This document shows, piece after piece, positions 33,974-37,585 of a stretch of 37,585 nt of DNA (positions within the stretch are counted from its first letter, which is position 1; each line of letters begins with the position of its first letter). The stretch covers positions 1-37,585 of the forward strand of contig NYMS01000042.1 of the NCBI GenBank assembly GCA_002529455.1, in the 5' to 3' direction. The position numbers and the translations under genes are program-made. Origin of the DNA: Glycomyces fuscus (GTDB lineage: Bacteria > Actinomycetota > Actinomycetes > Streptosporangiales > Streptosporangiaceae). Under the pieces are notes generated by a model that did not search any database, was not told the DNA's origin, and saw only the letters and a program-made list of their open reading frames with translations.

Positions 33974-34750
33974 ATGCTCGAACTCGAGATCCTCGGATCC
34001 AACGCCACGGCGCCCACCGCGGAGGGCCCCGCCTCCTGCTACCTGCTGCACACCGACGACGGCGTCCTGCTGGTCGACGCCGGGCCGGGGTCCCTCCTGG
34101 CCTACTGCGCGCGCTACGGGCTCGACCGGCTGCGCGGGATCGTGGTGACGCACCTGCACGCCGACCACAGCCTGGACCTCATGGCCTGGGCCTACCGGTG
34201 GACCTTCCCCGAGGTCCTGCCGCGCGTCCCCCTGTACTACCCGGCGGGGGAGGCCCAGCGCCTGGCCGCCTTCGACGCGGTCTTCGGCATCCCCACCCTG
34301 CCCACGATGAACAGCCCGATCGCCCAGTCCTTCGAACCCAGGGAGATGGCCATGGACGGGACGACCCGCTACGAGGTGGCCGGAGCGGCCTTCCGCTCCT
34401 TCCGGGCCCACCACAGCGTCCCCTCTGCCGCGCTCCGGTTCGAGGACCCCGACGGCAGGGTGGTCTCCTTCTCCTCCGACACGGGGTACTGCGAGGCCGT
34501 CGTGCGCGCGGCCGAGGGGGCCGACCTGTTCGTGTGCGAGGCGACCTACCTGGAGGCCGACGAGCAGGCCCTGACCGGCCACGGCCACCTCACCGCCGCG
34601 ATGGCCGGAGACCTGGCCGCCGAGGCCGGAGCCGGCCACCTGGTGCTCACCCACTTCGCCGACCCCGGCATGTGGGAGGAGGGCAGGAGGCACGCGGCAC
34701 GCGGCTTCTCCGGCGCGGTGAGCGTGGCCAGGCCCGGCAGCCGCTTCTGA
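33974..34750 (+). CDS. MBL-fold metallohydrolase
   Basis: The protein has 258 residues of the metallo-beta-lactamase superfamily, closest in appearance to ribonuclease-Z or cyclic-phosphodiesterase-like members. The zinc motif H60-L-H62-A-D64-H65 is complete. Further ligands are likely in HHSVPSAA, SSDTGY (Asp) and LTHFADP (His). GGAGGAACC precedes the ATG. It lies 87 bp after the importer ATPase on the same strand, so it may be co-transcribed and act on the imported compound. The substrate cannot be assigned, and phosphodiester, lactone and other possibilities remain open. Confidence 0.88.
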   Translation: MLELEILGSNATAPTAEGPASCYLLHTDDGVLLVDAGPGSLLAYCARYGLDRLRGIVVTHLHADHSLDLMAWAYRWTFPEVLPRVPLYYPAGEAQRLAAFDAVFGIPTLPTMNSPIAQSFEPREMAMDGTTRYEVAGAAFRSFRAHHSVPSAALRFEDPDGRVVSFSSDTGYCEAVVRAAEGADLFVCEATYLEADEQALTGHGHLTAAMAGDLAAEAGAGHLVLTHFADPGMWEEGRRHAARGFSGAVSVARPGSRF

Positions 34751-34773
34751 GCGGCCGATCCGGCCGGGGCCGC
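34751..34773 (+). terminator. Hairpin directly after the MBL gene
   Basis: GCGGCC (34751-34756) pairs with GGCCGC (34768-34773), starting one base after the stop codon. The stem is short, so this is tentative. Confidence 0.35.
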
Positions 34774-34798
34774 GTCGCGGGGCACCCGGCTCACCGTG

Positions 34799-34855
34799 TG
34801 CCAGGAGACGGTCGGCGTGACAGGAGAGGGGCGGCATGCCAGGAGAGGGGCGGCG
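34799..34855. repeat. 19-bp tandem repeat, three copies
   Basis: Three adjacent 19-bp units start at 34799, 34818 and 34837, with the pattern TGMCAGGAGAGGGGCGGCR. Copies 2 and 3 differ at two positions. Copy 1 has GAGACGGTC in place of GAGAGGGGC. They lie in the 201-bp gap between the MBL and P-loop genes. Confidence 0.8.
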
Positions 34856-34951
34856 CCTCACCGGTCAGGGTGATCGACGCGGTGACCGAACGGCGGGCCC
34901 CTTTCCGCCCAACCCCGCGCTCGGTGCCGCACGCTCTTGTACGATCCAGCG

Positions 34952-35467
34952 ATGGGCGTGAGGAACTACCTGGTCGGAGGCGTTTCCGGCACCGGCAGGA
35001 CCTCGGTCCGCGAAGGACTGCGGCGGCGCGGCCACCACGCCGTCAACGGGGACCGTGAACTGGCCTACCAAGGCGATCCGGAAACCGGTGAGCCGACGGA
35101 CGGCTTCGGGCACGACCACCACATCTGGCATGTCAGCAAGGTGAGATCCCTGGTCGCCGACCAGGGCAACGCCGTGACGTTCTTCTGCGGCGGCTCCAGG
35201 AACCTCCCGAAGTTCCTGGACCTGTTCGACGGCGTCTTCGTCCTCGAGGTCGGCCTCGAGACCTTGAACCGGCGGCTTGACGGGCGACCGGGCGACGAGT
35301 GGGGCGGGAAACAGGTAGAGCGAGACCTCATCGTGCACCTGCACCAGACGAAGGAGGACATTCCGAAGGACGGCGTCGTCATCGACGCCACACAGCCGCT
35401 CGCGCGCGTCGACGACGAGATCATCCGCCGAACCGGGGAACGGACACTCCCGGCGACGCGGGGGTGA
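34952..35467 (+). CDS. P-loop nucleoside-kinase-like protein with altered Walker A
   Basis: The protein has 171 residues from the ATG at 34952. An in-frame TTG at 34937 is less likely. The N-terminus NYLVGGVSGTGRTSVREGLRRRGHHAVNGDRELAYQGDPETGEP has the layout of small AAA or nucleotide-kinase-like proteins of actinobacteria. The Walker A loop reads GVSGTGRTS (10-18), with Arg16 where the nucleotide-binding Lys is expected. The rest (HHIWHVSKVRSLVADQG, VTFFCGGSRN, FVLEVGLETLNRRL, EDIPKDGVVIDATQPLARV) looks intact, so the protein is probably expressed but may be weak or inactive as an ATPase. The function is unknown. Confidence 0.8.
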   Translation: MGVRNYLVGGVSGTGRTSVREGLRRRGHHAVNGDRELAYQGDPETGEPTDGFGHDHHIWHVSKVRSLVADQGNAVTFFCGGSRNLPKFLDLFDGVFVLEVGLETLNRRLDGRPGDEWGGKQVERDLIVHLHQTKEDIPKDGVVIDATQPLARVDDEIIRRTGERTLPATRG

Positions 35468-35471
35468 GGTT

Positions 35472-35714
35472 GTGGACGGGCCGGCCTTCGCGAGGACATC
35501 TGCGGTGGCCTCGGTCCGTACGGACAGGTGGGAGCACTGGTTCCACCCGTCGCCGTCGCTCCCCGCGGTAGGCCCGCTCGACATGGTGGAGGAGCAGGAG
35601 CAGCAGGACCTCCGTGTTCCCGTGCCGGGATTCGAGCGCGGCGATGGCCCCGCCGGTGGCGATGCCGAGCGCGGCAAGCGAGGTGGCGGAACCGTGTCGG
35701 TAGCGATCTTCTAA
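35472..35714 (+). CDS. Small hypothetical ORF running into the tRNA fragment
   Basis: This open frame of 80 residues starts at a GTG five bases after the preceding stop. Third-position G/C is high (most codons end in G or C), which suggests coding, but I recognise no family. It ends at a TAA inside the tRNA-like core, so its last few codons would come from the attachment site. It may be a truncated or chimeric gene, or not a gene. The antisense frame here is the familiar spurious peptide seen opposite tRNA 3' ends. Confidence 0.3.
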   Translation: MDGPAFARTSAVASVRTDRWEHWFHPSPSLPAVGPLDMVEEQEQQDLRVPVPGFERGDGPAGGDAERGKRGGGTVSVAIF

Positions 35715-35752
35715 TCCGATGGTCGCAGGTTCGAATCCTGCCGGGTGCGCCA
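35706..35752 (+). other. 3' half of tRNA-Arg (TCT), probable integration (att) core
   Basis: From the anticodon loop CTTCTAA (anticodon TCT) to the encoded CCA the sequence is a normal tRNA: T-arm stem GCAGG (35725-35729) with CCTGC (35737-35741) and loop TTCGAAT, acceptor 3' strand CGGGTGC, discriminator G, CCA at 35750-35752. The bases before 35706 do not form the other half of the anticodon stem, a D-arm or the acceptor 5' strand. It is therefore a partial copy, as left by integrative elements using a tRNA 3' end. The truncated integrase stop codon is 13 bp away. Confidence 0.8.
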
Positions 35753-35764
35753 CAAAACCCCAGT

Positions 35765-36321
35765 TCATAGCCTTGTTTGGTGAGAACCCGAGGGAGTTGT
35801 CCTGCCGGTGGGTCCAGGGTGGGGCCCGGGTGGGACCAACACCAGGCCCCGTCGACCACGCCGCCTCTTCGTATGCCGACCGGTCCTCCCGGCGTCCCGC
35901 AACACCAGCCATGCCGTCCGCTCCGCCGCCTCCCGCGCCACCTCCGGGAGGACACTGGCATAGGTGTCCGCGGTCAACACGATGCTCGCGTGACCCAGCA
36001 TCGCCTGCACCACCTTCAACTCCACCCCCGCCGCCAACGCCAACGTCGCCGCACCGTGGCGCAGATCGTGCAACCGCACCGGCGGCAAGGCGCTCTCATC
36101 GTTCAGCTTCCGAAACAGACGCGACAAACGCTCCGGAGCCAGCGGGCCACCACGCAGGGCGGTGAACACATACCCCTGTGAGGTCCAGTCGTGGCCGCGT
36201 CCGGCTGCTTCGTGCTGCTGGCGCCACTGGTGGCGGCGCAACACCCCGACCGTGGCATGGTCCAACGTCAGCATGCGGCGGCTCGCCGTACTCTTGGGCG
36301 CATGTCTCGTACCGGGTTCTT
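35765..36321 (-). pseudogene. Tyrosine recombinase/integrase, C-terminal remnant
   Basis: About 185 residues remain of a phage/AICE-type integrase. Visible are PKSTASRRMLTLD (start of the catalytic core), RLHDLRHGAATLALAAGVELKVVQAMLGHASIVLTADTY with the His-x-x-Arg, second His and nucleophilic Tyr, then EVAREAAERTAW. The first catalytic Arg, the arm-binding domain and the start codon are missing, because the IS3-family element begins at 36322. The remnant reads toward the tRNA 3' fragment, the usual int-att arrangement of actinobacterial integrative elements. It should be non-functional. Confidence 0.88.
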
Positions 36322-37079
36322 TAGAGGCTCGGAACCAACGCTTCCCCTTCCGTTGAACCCGACAGGTGATGGTAGAAGCCGTCCTCGAACTCCGCCGGCG
36401 GGACCAAGCCGATCTCGCCGTGCAACCGGCGATGATTGAACCAGTCCACGTACTCGGCCACCGCGATCTCCACCTCGTCCAGGCCCCTCCACGGGCCCCG
36501 GTTGCGAACCAGTTCGGCCTTGAACAACGAGTGGAACGCCTCGGCCAGGGCGTTGTCGTAGGAATCGCCCGTGGACCCGACCGAGGCCACCGCCCCCGCC
36601 TCGGCCAGGCGCTGGGTGTAGCGCACCGCGAGGTATTGCACGCCCCGGTCGGAGTGGTGGACCAGCCCGTCGATACGCCGGTCCACGTGCTGGCGGTTCC
36701 ACACCGCCATCTCCAACGCGTCCAACGCCAGATCGGTGCGCAGCGACCGCGACACCTGCCAGCCCACCACGCGGCGGGAGAACACATCGATCACGAACGC
36801 GGCGTAGACCCAGCCGTTGAAGGTGCGGATGTAGGTGATATCGGCGACCCACAACCGGTTGGGCGCCTGGGCAGTGAATGCGCGTTCGACCAGGTCCGGG
36901 CGAGTATCGGGAGCCGCACCCGGCACGGTGGTGCGCGGGCTCTTGCCGCGGGTGATGCCGCGCAGACCCGCCTGCTTCATCAGCCGGTGGACGGTGCAGC
37001 GGGCGACCCGGTGGCCTCGGCGGTTGAGTTCGGCGTGGACCTTGCGCACCCCGTAGACGCCGTAATTGTCGGCGTGCAC
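36321..37079 (-). CDS. IS3-family transposase OrfB (catalytic subunit)
   Basis: From the GTG at 37079 there are 252 residues, but the frame stays open upstream past the orfA stop (translation ...VVAYIDVHRHQFGVEPICHTLQIAPSTYYAAKSR), so the working product is probably an OrfAB fusion made by -1 frameshifting in the orfA/orfB overlap. The HTH_21 segment (NYGVYGVRKVHAELNRRG) precedes the integrase core. The DDE triad is Asp80 (WVADITY), Asp144 (HHSDRGVQ) and Glu180 (DNALAEAFHS), with the 35-residue Asp-Glu spacing of the family. The TAA stop uses the base just outside the element. Confidence 0.92.
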   Translation of the reverse strand: MHADNYGVYGVRKVHAELNRRGHRVARCTVHRLMKQAGLRGITRGKSPRTTVPGAAPDTRPDLVERAFTAQAPNRLWVADITYIRTFNGWVYAAFVIDVFSRRVVGWQVSRSLRTDLALDALEMAVWNRQHVDRRIDGLVHHSDRGVQYLAVRYTQRLAEAGAVASVGSTGDSYDNALAEAFHSLFKAELVRNRGPWRGLDEVEIAVAEYVDWFNHRRLHGEIGLVPPAEFEDGFYHHLSGSTEGEALVPSL

Positions 37080-37585
37080 CGTGCGGATCTTGGCGGTGGT
37101 GGCCTCATCGGTGCGCGAGCGCAGCGACGGAGCCCGCGATTTGGCCGCGTAGTAGGTAGACGGGGCGATCTGCAGGGTGTGGCAGATCGGCTCGACCCCG
37201 AACTGGTGCCGGTGGACGTCGATGTAGGCGACTACTTGGTGTGTGGGCGGTCGAGCTCCGCCGCGAAGAAAGCCGACGCGGATTTGAGGATCGCGTTGGC
37301 CCGCTTCAGTTCGCGGTTCTCGCGCTCCAGTTCGGCCAGGCGCTGGGCCTGGTCGGTGGTGGTGCCGGGGCGGTGGCCGGCGTCGACCTCGGCCTGGGTG
37401 ACCCAGTTGCGCAGCGTTTCGCGGTTGATGCCCAGCTGGTCGGCTACCCGGGCGATGGCCCCATCGCGAGTGGCCGGGTTCTGTCGGGCGTCCACAGCCA
37501 TCCGGATCGCTCGTTCGCGCAGTTCAAGCGGGTACTTCCTCGGTGCTGGCATGTCTCTCATCCTTCCCAGGGTTGAGAGCCTCCA
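36322..37585 (-). mobile_element. IS3-family insertion sequence, complete, 1264 bp
   Basis: The element carries an orfA/orfB pair with a DDE transposase. Terminal inverted repeats are TAGAGGCTCGGAACC inward from 36322 and TGGAGGCTCTCAACC inward from 37585 on the other strand, matching at 12 of 15 positions. It interrupts the integrase gene. Its outer end is the last base of the window, so the target duplication cannot be checked. Confidence 0.88.
37232..37561 (-). CDS. IS3-family transposase OrfA (DNA-binding subunit)
   Basis: The protein has 109 residues (or 106 from the ATG at 37552). A helix-turn-helix is in AIARVADQLGINRETLRNWVTQAEV, and a leucine-zipper-like helix in LAELERENRELKRANAILKSASAFFAAELD. 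Both are standard for IS3-family OrfA, which binds the ends and regulates transposition. The stop TAG at 37232 lies inside the open frame of orfB. Confidence 0.92.
   Translation of the reverse strand: MRDMPAPRKYPLELRERAIRMAVDARQNPATRDGAIARVADQLGINRETLRNWVTQAEVDAGHRPGTTTDQAQRLAELERENRELKRANAILKSASAFFAAELDRPHTK

Noticed and set aside
32672..34861. Antisense open frame of 729 residues across the ATPase and MBL genes
   Set aside because: Same reason: low-complexity shadow of two well-supported genes.
35677..35752. Complete tRNA-Arg gene
   Set aside because: The T-arm, acceptor 3' strand and anticodon loop are good, but the expected acceptor 5' strand (GCACCCG), D-arm and anticodon 5' stem are absent upstream.
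35421..35912. Minus-strand open frame containing AHPAGFEPATIGLEDRYRHG
   Set aside because: This is the well-known spurious peptide type read antisense to tRNA 3' ends. It is not evidence of a protein gene.

Overview
The window is very GC-rich, with strongly G/C-biased third codon positions, many GTG and some TTG starts, 4-bp stop/start overlaps and tandem membrane serine/threonine kinases. This points to an actinomycete, most like a Nocardiopsis-type genus. The genus is inference, because no rRNA or other marker gene is present. The left edge cuts ctaD. The right edge coincides with the outer end of an IS3-family element, so it is probably a contig end in a draft assembly.

Layout: (1) 1-3.4 kb: 3' end of cytochrome oxidase subunit I, then a divergent aldehyde dehydrogenase/TetR pair around a near-perfect operator. 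(2) 3.5-11.2 kb: a minus-strand operon of two permeases, ATPase, lipoprotein binding protein, nucleoside hydrolase and adenine deaminase. It diverges from a LacI-family regulator, and two tandem LacI-type palindromes lie between them. The genes read as a purine-nucleoside uptake and breakdown unit that uses a polyamine-type (PotABCD-like) importer. (3) 11.2-18.8 kb: short regulator/enzyme pairs (LysR/SDR, PaiB-like, TetR/alcohol dehydrogenase, tyrosine phosphatase, EthD-like, IclR). Two copies of a 22-bp motif occur in two convergent intergenic gaps. (4) 19.0-23.8 kb: an operon of amidohydrolase, D-threonine-aldolase-fold ammonia-lyase, RidA and sodium:solute symporter, probably controlled by the neighbouring IclR protein. 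The inferred route is import, deacylation, ammonia elimination, then imine clearance. (5) 24.0-27.6 kb: two overlapping Ser/Thr kinases that look like a duplicated pair with different extracellular domains. (6) 27.8-34.8 kb: a methyltransferase, a second LacI regulator and a second ABC importer followed by a metallo-beta-lactamase-fold hydrolase. The first permease of this set carries a one-base frameshift. (7) 34.9-37.6 kb: a P-loop protein with Arg in place of the Walker A Lys, then the 3' half of a tRNA-Arg that looks like an integration site, the 3' end of a tyrosine integrase, and an IS3-family element that cuts the integrase.

The least ordinary features are the Pot-type importer tied to purine salvage, the amidohydrolase/lyase/RidA/symporter operon, the 22-bp repeat between convergent genes, and the odd attachment-site junction, which has integrase on one side but no tRNA 5' half on the other. 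I see no clearly undescribed defence or mobile system.
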